Shown here piece after piece: positions 24,859 through 33,702 of a stretch of DNA of 34,738 nt. The DNA lies in assembly GCA_016210055.1 (NCBI GenBank), contig JACQUZ010000175.1:1-34738 (forward strand), given 5' to 3'. Both the position numbers and the translations under genes were made by a program. A model generated the notes under the pieces. That model searched no databases. It was not told the origin of the DNA and saw nothing but the letters and a program-made list of their open reading frames with translations. Origin of the DNA: Deltaproteobacteria bacterium. Its GTDB lineage: Bacteria; Myxococcota_A; Polyangia; Haliangiales; SHYZ01. The stretch's first letter is position 1. Each line of letters opens with the position of its first letter.

Positions 24859-27231
24859 ATGCTCCCCTTCCCCGGAAAAGCCACCGGGCATCTCGCCGAG
24901 CTCTTGGCTTCGCGGCGCGGCATTGCCTGGGCGGTCATCCTCCTGGGGACGGCGATTCTCCTCTCCTTGTTCCCGCTGTTCGGCACGCTCGGGTACGAGT
25001 TTTCCCTAGTTGTGGCGCTGCTTTCGAGCTTTGCGGCCGCAGACCTGTCCGCCAAGCTCGCCCTCGTGGCGCGGGCGCGGCAATTCGAGGCCTCGGTCAT
25101 GGGCCTTTGGCTTCGCGGGGCGACACATGCCCTCCTCTTGCTGGTTTTGCCCCTCGTGGTCGCGTGCCTCAATGCCCTGAGGGTGCGTCAATGCGATTGG
25201 GTCCAGGGATTTCTTTTTTACGGCGCGCTCCCCGGCATTTCTTCCCTCCTCGGTGTCACCGTGGGGGTTATCTCGGGCGTTTTCCTTGGAGGGACCGGCC
25301 GCTTGGCGGTGCTCGCGTCCTGGATGTTCGTCCTGGGATCGCTTGTTCTCGCGATCCTCCGCTTCACCACCGCACCGCCCATTTTTTCCTACGACCCGTT
25401 CGGCGGGTACTTCCCCGGGGCGCTCTACGACGAGAACATCTCACTCGGGTCGGCCTTTGCGTGGTCGAGGGCTTACCAGGCCATGCTGGCGGCGACCGCC
25501 CTTGCGCTCGCCGCGGCGTGGATGGATCCGGCCCACATTCGCGTGGGACTCCTCCCTAGGAGAATCCGTCCGCTTCTCCTGGCCATCGGCTTCGGAATCA
25601 CGGCGATCACCTTGCATGGTCGATCGGCGCAACTCGGCTTTGCAATCACGGCCACTGACATCGCCCAAGCCCTGGGAGGCAAGCGAGAGACCGCGCACTT
25701 TGTCATCTACTATCCCAAGGGGGCCTCGTTCTCGTCCCAAATCGAAGCCATCGCCAACGAGCACGAGTTCCGCTTCGCGCAAGTGCAGCGAGCCCTCGGG
25801 ACCACGCCGAAAGGGAAGATCACGTCGTTCTACTTCGCGTCGGCGGAGGAGAAGCAGCGATGGATGGGGGCTGGCGGCACGTACATCGCCAAGCCCTGGA
25901 GGCGCGAGATCTACCTACAGCACGAGGAGTTCCCCCACCCCACGCTACGGCACGAGATCGCGCACGTGTTCGCCGGTGAGTTCGGTGACCCCCTGTTTCG
26001 GGTGAGCGTCAAGTGGCTCGCCTGGCCCCCCGCCCGATTCAACGTCGGCCTCATCGAAGGGGCGGCGGTCGCGGCAGATTGGCCAGCGCACGGCGGCCGC
26101 CTGACGCCACACCAGTCTGCGCGAGCGCTCCTTGACCTGGGACGCTTGCCGCCCCTCGCGAAGCTACTCGCACCCAACTTCTACGCCTACTCGTCCGCGC
26201 AGGGGTACACGACCGCAGGATCGTTCTGCTACTTCCTTCTCACGCGGCTGGGCATCGAGAAGTTCCAGGCCGTGTATCGGGCAGGCGGCACGCCCGCGGT
26301 CTTCGAAGAGGTGTACGAGCAACCGCTCGCCAAGCTCGAGGAGGCTTGGCATGCCGAGATCCGCGCGGCCCCCCTCGAGGACCGGGACAGAGAAGTAGCC
26401 CGCGAGCGCTTTCGCAGGCCAAGCATTTTTCACCGGCCATGTCCCCACGCCATCGCGCGCCGACTTGCGCAGGCATCGAGGCTCATGGCGCTAGGCGCCC
26501 CCGAGAAGGCACTGGCGATCTTGCACAAGGTCTGCAAAGACGACCCGTCGGAGCCGACGCACAAGCTCGCTCTCGGACACGCGCTGGAGCGCGCCCAGCG
26601 GGCCCGTGAGGCCATTGCCCTCTACCAGGAGGTGTCCAGCGCTGAAACCACGGTGCCGGCGCCCCTACGCGCACGCGCCTTCTTGCTCCTGGCGGACGTT
26701 CACGCGCACCTCGGAGAGACAGGTCCTGCCCTCTCGGCCGTCGAGACGGCCAGCGTGCTCCCAGTGGACGAAGCAACGCGCCGCGCGATCGAGGTGCGAA
26801 GGCTGGCGTTCTCCGACGCACCAGGGGCTCAGTCCCTTGCCAAGTACCTCCTCACTCGTGGGGAACGGGGCGGCGAAGCCGATCCGCTCGTTCTGCTCCT
26901 GCGCGCGCAGGACGTCATCCGCGCCATTCCGGGAAATGGCATCGGCCATTACTTGGTCGGAAGGCTCCTCTCTGCCCGGGGCGAATACCGAGAAGCCGCC
27001 GAGGCGCTTGCCCAAGCCGTTCAGGTCGGCCTGACCGACCCGCTCCTCGCGCGCGAAAACGACCGCCTTCTCGTGACGGCCGCCTTTCTCGCGGGAGACC
27101 TGGCCACGGCGCGTGGCGCGGCCGCGCGCCTTTCTGCCAAGGCCTCACCGCATGCCGTGGCGCTCGAAGCCACCGACTGGCTGGAACGATGCCGCTTTGC
27201 CGAAGCTTTGGAGCTCTTGCACTCGCCGTGA
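24859..27231 (+). CDS. Membrane metalloprotease (HExxH) with TPR region
   Basis: A 790-residue protein. About six hydrophobic segments occupy residues 20-265. A gluzincin-like domain follows, with HEIAH at 365-369 and a likely third zinc ligand at Glu400 (GLIEGAAV), preceded by a peptidase-MA-like region (HFVIYYPKG ... GKITSFYFA). From about residue 530 the rest is helical with TPR repeats (ALAILHKVCKDDPSEPTHKLALGHALERAQRAREAIALYQ). ATG 24859 is used because upstream frames run into the divergent PilZ promoter. The target of proteolysis is unknown. The next gene overlaps its 3' end by 43 bp. Confidence 0.82.
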   Translation: MLPFPGKATGHLAELLASRRGIAWAVILLGTAILLSLFPLFGTLGYEFSLVVALLSSFAAADLSAKLALVARARQFEASVMGLWLRGATHALLLLVLPLVVACLNALRVRQCDWVQGFLFYGALPGISSLLGVTVGVISGVFLGGTGRLAVLASWMFVLGSLVLAILRFTTAPPIFSYDPFGGYFPGALYDENISLGSAFAWSRAYQAMLAATALALAAAWMDPAHIRVGLLPRRIRPLLLAIGFGITAITLHGRSAQLGFAITATDIAQALGGKRETAHFVIYYPKGASFSSQIEAIANEHEFRFAQVQRALGTTPKGKITSFYFASAEEKQRWMGAGGTYIAKPWRREIYLQHEEFPHPTLRHEIAHVFAGEFGDPLFRVSVKWLAWPPARFNVGLIEGAAVAADWPAHGGRLTPHQSARALLDLGRLPPLAKLLAPNFYAYSSAQGYTTAGSFCYFLLTRLGIEKFQAVYRAGGTPAVFEEVYEQPLAKLEEAWHAEIRAAPLEDRDREVARERFRRPSIFHRPCPHAIARRLAQASRLMALGAPEKALAILHKVCKDDPSEPTHKLALGHALERAQRAREAIALYQEVSSAETTVPAPLRARAFLLLADVHAHLGETGPALSAVETASVLPVDEATRRAIEVRRLAFSDAPGAQSLAKYLLTRGERGGEADPLVLLLRAQDVIRAIPGNGIGHYLVGRLLSARGEYREAAEALAQAVQVGLTDPLLARENDRLLVTAAFLAGDLATARGAAARLSAKASPHAVALEATDWLERCRFAEALELLHSP

Positions 27232-27845
27232 CCGCCCTCGTGCCTCTCGGCACGTCCCTCGGCGAAAGCGCCGCGCTGGCCAGAGGGCTTGGCACTTCGC
27301 GACCACCCGCGATCCGTGACGGTGAGCACGTGCGCGTGAAGGGAACCCAGTTCGTCCTCGGTGAGCGCCCCTTTCATTTCGTCGGCGCGAACGTCTCGGT
27401 GATGCATGGGGAGGGCTCCCGCCTAGGTACCCTGTCCACGCTGGACGCTGCCGCCCGGGATGGCCTCGCCGTGGTGCGGGTGTGGGCGTTCGGGGAAGCG
27501 CCCGAAGATTCGCCCGACTGGCGCAAGCTCGATGCCTTCCGCCTGGGCCCGCGGGGCTGGCTGGAGGAATCTTTTCAGCACCTCGACCGCGTGCTCGCCG
27601 CCGCGCGCGAGCGCAACCTCCGGGTGATCCTGGTCTTGGGAAACCGCTGGTCGGCGTACGGCGGAGTGCCGGAGTACCTGCGCTGGGCCGGGCTCCCGGT
27701 GAAAGGCGCCGAAGCGACGGAGGACGCGGGAGCGGGAGGAATCTGCCTCTACGGAGGTGCCACTGGGAGCTTCCCCATCGATCCTGCGCTGGCGAGCGGG
27801 CTACCAGGACGGATCCGCCTGACCCTGCACCTCACATCCCGCTGA
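27189..27845 (+). pseudogene. Truncated GH5-like (beta-mannanase-type) gene
   Basis: A 218-residue product. Residues 1-33 make a good signal peptide (MPLCRSFGALALAVTALVPLG...), and residues about 50-160 match the N-terminal part of GH5 mannanase-type hydrolases (KGTQFVLGERPFHFVGANVSVMH ... VVRVWAFGEAPE ... RNLRVILVLGNRWSAYGGVPEYLRWAG). Full enzymes run to about 350-450 residues with two catalytic glutamates later; those parts are missing. The sequence from about residue 170 is low-complexity and ends at the convergent gene. It is therefore probably inactive. ATG 27189 gives a better signal peptide than GTG 27228. The GH5 reading is from motif memory. Confidence 0.6.
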
Positions 27846-28314
27846 TAAAGAACCAGCGCTTTCCGTCATGCTCGAGGACCAGGCGATTCTGGTCCTTCTT
27901 GTCCATGCGGACCGGGCCCCGCTCGGCCTTGATGGTGAAACTCGCGTCAATCAAGACGTCTACAAAGGCCCTAGTGTCCTGGCGGCCGATATTCATGTAC
28001 CTCATGGAATAGCGGATGGACTCGGCATGCTGGAAACGGGTCGATAGGACGTCCTTGAGACCCTCGTATCCATAGTCATCCGCTCCTGTAGGGGTGCCGC
28101 CATCCTCCCAGTAGTTCTTGGACGCCATGGCCAAGAGGGCTGGCGCATCGCGCCGCTCTACTGCAAGGCGGTACTGCTCGACGGTCTCGACGATATTTCG
28201 GTTTTCTTCCGACTCGGGCACGCGGGTGCCCGGAATGTACTGGGCGGGAGCGCCGCAACCCCACAAAAGGGCCACCAAAGAACATGGACCAAGTGCCTTC
28301 CCAAGCTTTTTCAT
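27832..28314 (-). CDS. NTF2-like (SnoaL/DUF4440-type) lipoprotein
   Basis: A 160-residue predicted lipoprotein. MKKLGKALGPCSLVALLWGC gives a lipobox with Cys20 or so. Residues about 42-160 fit a cone-shaped NTF2-like domain (VEQYRLAVERRDAPALLAMAS ... YWEDGGTPTG ... RNRLVLEHDGKRWFFISGM-type strands). Ligand and role are unknown. ATG 28314 with GAGGG 8 bp upstream is preferred over TTG 28320. The stop overlaps the end of the truncated GH5-like gene by 14 bp. Confidence 0.75.
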   Translation of the reverse strand: MKKLGKALGPCSLVALLWGCGAPAQYIPGTRVPESEENRNIVETVEQYRLAVERRDAPALLAMASKNYWEDGGTPTGADDYGYEGLKDVLSTRFQHAESIRYSMRYMNIGRQDTRAFVDVLIDASFTIKAERGPVRMDKKDQNRLVLEHDGKRWFFISGM

Positions 28315-28469
28315 GGACAATCCCTCGAGTGGCGAACGCTCGATGGGCCGGAGTTATTCCAGGTCGCCGGCAGAGCGCAAGGGCACTATACACGTGGCCG
28401 GGGCGCCGCTTCTTGTATTTTTTCCACCAATTGCCTAAGCTCCCGCCACTAGAAAAAAGGAACCCCGAC

Positions 28470-28817
28470 ATGGTTGAGCGACCTCGGGCACACCCGCGGT
28501 ATGAAGTGGATGCGCATGTGGACGTGATGGGTTCTGACGTCCTTCTCTATCACCGGATCCAAAACATCTCCCTGGGCGGGATCTGCATCCAGACCCCGGC
28601 GGTTGAAGAGGTGGGATCGGTTGTGGACGTGGTGATCAACTTCCCCGACCTCGGCGCCCAGGTCGCACTTCTGGGGCAGATTGTCTGGGCCAACCGGCAG
28701 CCCCCGAAAGACGTGGGGATCCGTTGGGTCGACCTCGACAACGAGCGCAAGGAGCTGCTCCGCAAGTACATCGCGCTCGTCAAGCGACGCGAGGTCCCGG
28801 TCGAGGACAACGTCTAG
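28470..28817 (+). CDS. PilZ-domain protein
   Basis: A 115-residue single-domain protein with the PilZ hallmarks: RAHPRYEVDA (RxxxR) and NISLGG, the full (D/N)xSxxG motif, followed by the DVVINFPDLGAQVALLGQIVWA strands. A short basic helix and tail follow (RKELLRKYIALVKRREV). Unlike the first PilZ gene at 24355, its cyclic-di-GMP site looks intact. AAGGAA lies 8 bp before the ATG. The MITE-like element begins 6 bp after its stop. Confidence 0.92.
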   Translation: MVERPRAHPRYEVDAHVDVMGSDVLLYHRIQNISLGGICIQTPAVEEVGSVVDVVINFPDLGAQVALLGQIVWANRQPPKDVGIRWVDLDNERKELLRKYIALVKRREVPVEDNV

Positions 28818-28822
28818 TACTA

Positions 28823-28990
28823 CGAGTACCCCGCCACAGAGGTTGTGACGTTTCGCCAGGCCGGCTGCGGGCCCCGTCCGCTTCGTTGCTCTTCGGTCGC
28901 TTACCGACGGGTAGGCTCTCTCATCGCGCCTCGCGGCCGGGGCTCCTCGCTCGGCCGGGCTCGGTCAGAACCTCTGTGGCGGGGTACTAG
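28823..28990. mobile_element. MITE-like element with 20-bp perfect terminal inverted repeats
   Basis: The ends are AGTACCCCGCCACAGAGGTT at 28825-28844 and its perfect complement at 28969-28988. With one mismatch the repeat extends two bases outward to 28823/28990, and an inner TGAC match continues it. There is no ORF of note in the 124 bp between, which is GC-rich. It sits between convergent genes (PilZ and the homoserine-kinase-like gene). The target duplication is unclear: CTAG occurs near each end but is not placed symmetrically. The transposase that moved it is not in the window. Confidence 0.8.
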
Positions 28991-29020
28991 GCAGGCGCGC
29001 TGGCCACCGCAGGAGCTCGT

Positions 29021-30001
29021 TCAGGGAAGGCCCAAGATCCTGGCCATGCCGCGCGCCTCGAGCTTCCGGAGCTCCCGAAGGCGGCCTAGATACCGCCTGA
29101 AATCCTTGTGGCGCTTGACGTACGGAGTGGCGTCGATGTTGAGGTACACGTCGGTGATTCTCGTCACGGTGAACCTCATGGCAGCTGCTCGCGCCTCTAC
29201 GTAGATGGATTCACGCTCCTCTGGGGACAAGGGACGAGCCTCCTCGTAGCCTTCCCGAAGCGCGCGCACCCGCTCCGGAATGAACACGTCCACGTAGCAC
29301 CAGGAGACCAGGCAAACGGCTAAGTCATAGATGAAGGTACCGTCCGAGGCCTGCTCGAAGTCGAGAAGGGTGATGGCCCCCTGCTCGTGGAAAAGCACGT
29401 TGTCCGGGAAAAGATCGCCGTGGATGACCCCGCGCGGCAGGGTAGCTCTGTGGGCAGCGCGGTCGTTCAGCCAATCGATCTCGTCGGCGACCCACGAGAT
29501 GGCGTCGCGGAGCTCGGGGTCCTCGGATCCGGCGAAGCCGCGCCACCTGTCGACGATTTGTAGGAATCCGTACAGGCTCTCACGCCGACGGGGAAACGAC
29601 GCGCTCGCCTGGTGGATCTTCCCGAGGAGCCTTCCGATTCGGTACACGTCCGGAACGGCAAGGTCGCGGGTTGCTACATGCCCACCCTCGCGCCATGGGA
29701 ACGCTGTGGTCAATCCAAAACCAAGGTCGAGGAAGCGCCGGCCATCGCGCGTCGGAAGCGCCCGCGGGGTGGGGACTCCACGCTCGACGAGGTACTCGAC
29801 GAGCTCCGTCTCGTAGAGAACGTCCTCCTCGCTCTTCCCCTCATTCACCCGGATGAAGAAGACCCCTTGGGAGGTTTCCAGGCGGTAGTTGGAGTTCACG
29901 GTCCCTGCCGCAATCCCGGAAAACGACCGCACGTCCCCAAGGCAGAACGACTCGGCAACCGCGCTCATTTCGTCATCGGTGAGGCGCGTGAATAGACCCA
30001 T
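29021..30001 (-). CDS. thrB: Homoserine kinase-like (ThrB type II) phosphotransferase
   Basis: A 326-residue protein of the APH-like kinase fold. SFSGIAAGTVNSNYRL (about 26-41) is characteristic of the type II ThrB family. HGDLFPDN (194-201) is the catalytic loop with Asp196, and LLDFEQA (Asp214) is the Mg-binding motif. It would phosphorylate homoserine in threonine synthesis; related choline/aminoglycoside kinases share the fold, so substrate is inferred from the GTVNSNY motif. ATG 30001 agrees with the usual N-terminus (MGLFTRLTDDEM). Divergent from the next gene. Confidence 0.88.
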   Translation of the reverse strand: MGLFTRLTDDEMSAVAESFCLGDVRSFSGIAAGTVNSNYRLETSQGVFFIRVNEGKSEEDVLYETELVEYLVERGVPTPRALPTRDGRRFLDLGFGLTTAFPWREGGHVATRDLAVPDVYRIGRLLGKIHQASASFPRRRESLYGFLQIVDRWRGFAGSEDPELRDAISWVADEIDWLNDRAAHRATLPRGVIHGDLFPDNVLFHEQGAITLLDFEQASDGTFIYDLAVCLVSWCYVDVFIPERVRALREGYEEARPLSPEERESIYVEARAAAMRFTVTRITDVYLNIDATPYVKRHKDFRRYLGRLRELRKLEARGMARILGLP

Positions 30002-30065
30002 GGCTCGTAGCGCGAAGAATAGCACGGCGCCTTGCGTGGCTCTGGTAGAAGCCAACTTCATAGAC

Positions 30066-31211
30066 GTGGGGAAAGGAGCATGGAACCTCTTGCTTCTCGG
30101 CGCTCTCTTCCTGGCGCTGGCCACGCCGAAAGCCCGGTCCCTTTCCACGCGGGGCGACGTGCTCCTCGGTCCAAAGCTCCTCCGCGTGGATGACCATGGG
30201 GTTGCTCTTTGGGTGGAGTACCCGGGCACGCTGATCGTGACGGAGCTCGATGCCCGTGGTCGCCCCACGGGCACCGTCGCCGTCCCGCTCCCCGATCCGG
30301 AGGCGCACGTCCTGGACATCGCCCCCATCTGGTCGGGGAACGAGATCGCCGTCTTCGTCCTCGAGCAGGGGTTCTCGAGGATTGATACCCCAAGCCCCTA
30401 TCGCCGCCTCTATCTGATGCCTCTCACGAGTCACGCCCCTTTGCTCGTGCCCGTCGCCTGGTCCATGGGCGAAGACGGCCAAGCCGATGGGCTCGTCGGC
30501 GCGGGCGTCGACACCCATGCACGTCGCCCTGCGGTCCTGTGGCAAAAGCGCATCGCCAAAACGGGCCATCCTCGCCAGGCGAGCGTGCTCTCCATCGTGA
30601 GCGAAGGACAGGTCACCGAGCATCTCCAAGTCGGCGATCACCTGGTCGCAACCTCGATCACTTGGCCGGGCGACGGGGCAGCCATCATGGCTGGGCACGA
30701 CGACGGGCACCCATTTGTCATGGGCTCGGCGGGACAGTACGTGCTCGATCTACCTCTTGCCGCCCGGATCTCGAGCGTCCTTAGCCCCGCTTCGAACAGC
30801 CCCGCTTGGCTTGCCGCCGGCATCGACGCCGATGGTGGTCTCCTCGTGGTGAACCGCCAAGCTGCGAACCGGCGTGGGGGGCTCGTCCCGGTCCCCATCA
30901 TAGGGAAGACGCCCGTCGTTCAGGGGTTCGAGGCTGAGCCGAAACCTATCGGCCGGCCCATGCTGCTCCAGGGTGCTTCTTCCCCATGGCTCGCGTGGCC
31001 GACTCACGACCATGGGCGGGATGGCATGCGCATCCTCCGCATCTCCCCGGGAGGATCGCCTGCTTCTCCGTCGCAGCCAGCGGTATCGTGCCCGGAACGC
31101 GCGCACCTCTTTGGCCATGACGCCGCGGTGCTCCCTTCTGCCATCGTCGTAGCGATCGCCTGTGAACGGGGCGGGCGCGCGAGCGTGCTGGCCGTGGCCC
31201 TGCCGCCTTAA
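30066..31211 (+). CDS. Secreted protein of unknown function
   Basis: A 381-residue protein with a signal peptide (WNLLLLGALFLALATPKARS). After it, beta-rich segments with repeated GxxVxxV-like spacing suggest a propeller-like fold, but no named family was recognised. The start is uncertain: GTG 30066 places the hydrophobic segment near the N-terminus but has no good ribosome site (GGAG lies inside the signal peptide), and ATG 30000 would overlap the start of the divergent kinase gene. The stop is 7 bp before the sigma-factor ATG, so the two may be co-transcribed. Confidence 0.6.
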   Translation: MGKGAWNLLLLGALFLALATPKARSLSTRGDVLLGPKLLRVDDHGVALWVEYPGTLIVTELDARGRPTGTVAVPLPDPEAHVLDIAPIWSGNEIAVFVLEQGFSRIDTPSPYRRLYLMPLTSHAPLLVPVAWSMGEDGQADGLVGAGVDTHARRPAVLWQKRIAKTGHPRQASVLSIVSEGQVTEHLQVGDHLVATSITWPGDGAAIMAGHDDGHPFVMGSAGQYVLDLPLAARISSVLSPASNSPAWLAAGIDADGGLLVVNRQAANRRGGLVPVPIIGKTPVVQGFEAEPKPIGRPMLLQGASSPWLAWPTHDHGRDGMRILRISPGGSPASPSQPAVSCPERAHLFGHDAAVLPSAIVVAIACERGGRASVLAVALPP

Positions 31212-31218
31212 CCTTGGT

Positions 31219-31926
31219 ATGGTCGCACGCGTGGACCCGGACGCGCGCAAGCGACTCGTCGACGATCACCTTGCCCTCGTGCGCTCCCTGGCATCACAGG
31301 TCAAGTGCGACCTCATGCCTCCCGTCGAGCTGGACGATCTCGTTTCCTACGGCACCGAGGGGTTGATCGAAGCGGCCAATCGGTTTGACGCATCCCTAGG
31401 TGTCGGTTTTCGTGCCTACGCGTTCTACCGCGTTCGCGGCGCCATTTATGACGGCTTGCGGCGCATGGGGCACCTGCCCCGCACCGCCTATGCGAAGTTG
31501 CGCATGGCTGAACGCAGCACGGAGTACGTGGCCAACTTCTCGGAGCGAGACGCCGGCCTGGCGGGTGGCAAGGGTACCGCGGGCGCCGTGGAAGACCACC
31601 TTCGAACGATCCTCAACACGCTGCAAGGCGTCGCCGTCACGTTCCTGCTCTCGCTCGAAGCCATGCCCAACGAAGGGCGGGACCTCGAAGGGCAAGAGCT
31701 CATGCCCGACGAGCGCCTTGCACTTGGGCAAGTGCTCCAGCGGGTCCGCGAGGCCGTGACCAAGCTACCGGAGAGGGAGAGGCATTTCATCGAGGCCCAC
31801 TATTTCCAGGACAAGACACTCCAGGATGCAGGCGCCGAGCTTGGGCTTTCCAAGTCATGGGCCAGTCGGCTCCATGCCCGCGCGGTCGATCTGCTGAAGG
31901 GGATCCTGGTCGGCGAGGAGCGTTAA
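31219..31926 (+). CDS. Sigma-28/FliA-like RNA polymerase sigma factor
   Basis: A 235-residue protein. Region 2 is DDLVSYGTEGLIEAANRFDASLGVGFRAYAFYRVRGAIYDGLRRM (about 33-78), where the RAYAFYRVRGAIYDGLR stretch is close to FliA/WhiG-type sigma factors. Region 4 (about 165-225) holds LPERERHFIEAHYFQDKTLQDAGAELGLSKSWASRLHARA, a helix-turn-helix. The region 3 segment is diverged and includes GGKGTAGAVEDH. No flagellar gene is in the window, so it may drive a non-motility regulon. It may be co-transcribed with the secreted protein upstream. Confidence 0.92.
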   Translation: MVARVDPDARKRLVDDHLALVRSLASQVKCDLMPPVELDDLVSYGTEGLIEAANRFDASLGVGFRAYAFYRVRGAIYDGLRRMGHLPRTAYAKLRMAERSTEYVANFSERDAGLAGGKGTAGAVEDHLRTILNTLQGVAVTFLLSLEAMPNEGRDLEGQELMPDERLALGQVLQRVREAVTKLPERERHFIEAHYFQDKTLQDAGAELGLSKSWASRLHARAVDLLKGILVGEER

Positions 31927-31931
31927 GCCCA

Positions 31932-32261
31932 TCACTTCTTGGGCTCGGCGCGCCCATTGTGGCAAGTGAAGCAGCTGACTTCCGGTTTCCCCTTGAAGAA
32001 GCGCTTGTTGATCTCGTCCACCATGATCATCATCTCGCGGGCCTCTTCCTTTTTCTCCGTCTCGACGGACATGTCGTCCTTGTTGTGACAGTGGTCGCAC
32101 TCGACCCCTAGGCTCGACGACATCTTCTTCATGAGTTTCTTGAGCTCCACCTTGGTCATTGTCTTGGGGAGCACCTTGAGGTTCTTCGCTCCGCTATCGG
32201 CCAGGGCCAGGCCGTACACCAGGACGCCAAGGGTGGCCAGTGCGAGCATCCACTTCTTCAT
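31932..32261 (-). CDS. Small diheme c-type cytochrome
   Basis: A 109-residue exported protein. The signal peptide (MKKWMLALATLGVLVYGLALA) is followed by two CxxCH heme-binding motifs, CDHCH near residue 56 and CFTCH near residue 98, in a Lys/Glu/Met-rich helical context (KKLMKKMSSSLGVECDHCH; EEAREMMIMVDEINKRFF). The pattern recalls the photosynthetic-reaction-centre cytochrome-c-subunit-like family. It would carry electrons in the periplasm. AAGGAG lies 8 bp before the ATG. It lies 56 bp after the transporter gene on the same strand. Confidence 0.9.
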   Translation of the reverse strand: MKKWMLALATLGVLVYGLALADSGAKNLKVLPKTMTKVELKKLMKKMSSSLGVECDHCHNKDDMSVETEKKEEAREMMIMVDEINKRFFKGKPEVSCFTCHNGRAEPKK

Positions 32262-32317
32262 GCGCACGCTCCTTGCAGGTTCTCCGACGAACTTTGGCGG
32301 TTGTAGGTGACCACGCG

Positions 32318-33661
32318 CTATCCCAGAATCCCCCATGCCAGGAAGGCGCCGGAAACCAACGCGGCGTACGCGAGGAAGAACACCAAGCAGTATCCCATGA
32401 TGTCGCGGAAGCCCAGGCGCGCTACGGCAAGGAGCGGGATGGCCCAGAAGGGTTGGATGATGTCCGTGAACATGTCGCCCCACGCGTAGGCGAGAATCGT
32501 GTCCCCCATGGGAACCCCGAGCTCGTGCGCGGCATCGGCCAAGTACTGCACCTCGATGAACCACTTTGCGCCGCCTGATGGGACCAGGTAGTTCAAGATC
32601 CCCGAGTACCAGACCACGAGGAGCGGGAAGTGCTTTGGAGACGAGACGGTCGTGAAGGCGTCGGCCAAGTGGCTCGCGAGCCCGCTCTTGTCGAGGATGC
32701 CCGCGACGCCGGCGTACAGGCCAAACTGCAAGAGCACTCCCCACACGTGGCGTCCACCCCGCTCGGCAGACCGGAGCAGCGACGCGGGTGTCCAGTGAAG
32801 GAGCGCAGAGGCGCCGAAGAACAACAGGTTCACGTGGTTGATGTTGATCCGGCGGAATCCGTTCTTGGTGACGAACATCGGCAAGTACACGAACACCGCA
32901 AGGGCAACCACCAAGTTCACCCAAGGAGTACGCTCGAGCCACTCGGCAGGCGTGGTAGGCCGACCGTCCTTCGTTACGGGCTCGTCGCCGTCCTCGGGGT
33001 CGCCCGTCTCTGGCATGGGAACGGGCTTCTTCGGGTGCATCGCCACGGCGAGTAGGGTCATGACCACGAGCACGAGAAGGGCAAGCACCAGGTTGAAAGG
33101 AGAAAAAAGCGTGCTCGACACCGGAACGGGAGCCTTGAGGTAGTTCTTGACGAATGCCTGGCTCGGGTCCGACGAGGTGAGCGGCGCCGACGCCGACAGC
33201 CCTGCATGCCACATGCATCCCAACCCGAGATACGCCGTGGCGACGAGCAGCCGGTAATCCACGCCGATCTTGCGCCCGGCGATCCTCTTGGCGAGGAGCG
33301 CCGAGGCAACGATGGAAAGGCCCCAATTGATCCAAGCGAGCCCCATCGATACGACGGCTGCGAGGGCGATGGCGCGGCGCGGGGTACTTGGCCAAGACGC
33401 AAGCTTGGAAAGACAGCGCACAACCGGCGGAGAGTCGGCTACGACGAAGCCAGTGAGAATCACCATGGCCATCTGCAACGTAAACGGAATGAACCCCCAG
33501 AAGCCGTCCCCCCAATAGCCGACCAGGTCAAGGGCTCCCTTGTCCGAGACGAGAAGCGCGATCCCGAACACGAGCACCGAGAGCACGCCGGCTATGACGT
33601 AGGCGTCGGGGACATGCCGTGTCGAGAACCGGGTCAAGGCCTGTGCGACGCGCTCGAGCAT
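32318..33661 (-). CDS. atoE: Short-chain fatty acid transporter, AtoE type
   Basis: A 447-residue polytopic protein. It carries the family hallmarks: VPDAYVIAGVLSVLVFGIALL near the start, YWGDGFWGFIPFTLQMAMVILTGFVVADS, WINWGLSIVASALLAK, and near the end PSGGAKWFIEVQYLADAAHELG and AYAWGDMFTDIIQPFWAIPLLAV. About ten to twelve membrane helices. AtoE proteins take up short-chain fatty acids such as acetoacetate or butyrate. GTG 33679 would add six residues; ATG 33661 is preferred. The MITE-like element lies 41 bp upstream and probably separates it from any older promoter. Confidence 0.88.
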   Translation of the reverse strand: MLERVAQALTRFSTRHVPDAYVIAGVLSVLVFGIALLVSDKGALDLVGYWGDGFWGFIPFTLQMAMVILTGFVVADSPPVVRCLSKLASWPSTPRRAIALAAVVSMGLAWINWGLSIVASALLAKRIAGRKIGVDYRLLVATAYLGLGCMWHAGLSASAPLTSSDPSQAFVKNYLKAPVPVSSTLFSPFNLVLALLVLVVMTLLAVAMHPKKPVPMPETGDPEDGDEPVTKDGRPTTPAEWLERTPWVNLVVALAVFVYLPMFVTKNGFRRININHVNLLFFGASALLHWTPASLLRSAERGGRHVWGVLLQFGLYAGVAGILDKSGLASHLADAFTTVSSPKHFPLLVVWYSGILNYLVPSGGAKWFIEVQYLADAAHELGVPMGDTILAYAWGDMFTDIIQPFWAIPLLAVARLGFRDIMGYCLVFFLAYAALVSGAFLAWGILG

Positions 33662-33702
33662 CGGCGCGGAAGTTAGCACGCCGCCATGGTTGCTGGTGGG
33701 TG

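Noticed and set aside
32262..33515. N-terminal extension of the cytochrome frame over atoE
   Set aside because: The frame is open through the AtoE gene, but the cytochrome has its own ATG at 32261 with AAGGAG and a signal peptide; the upstream part is a GC-rich shadow.
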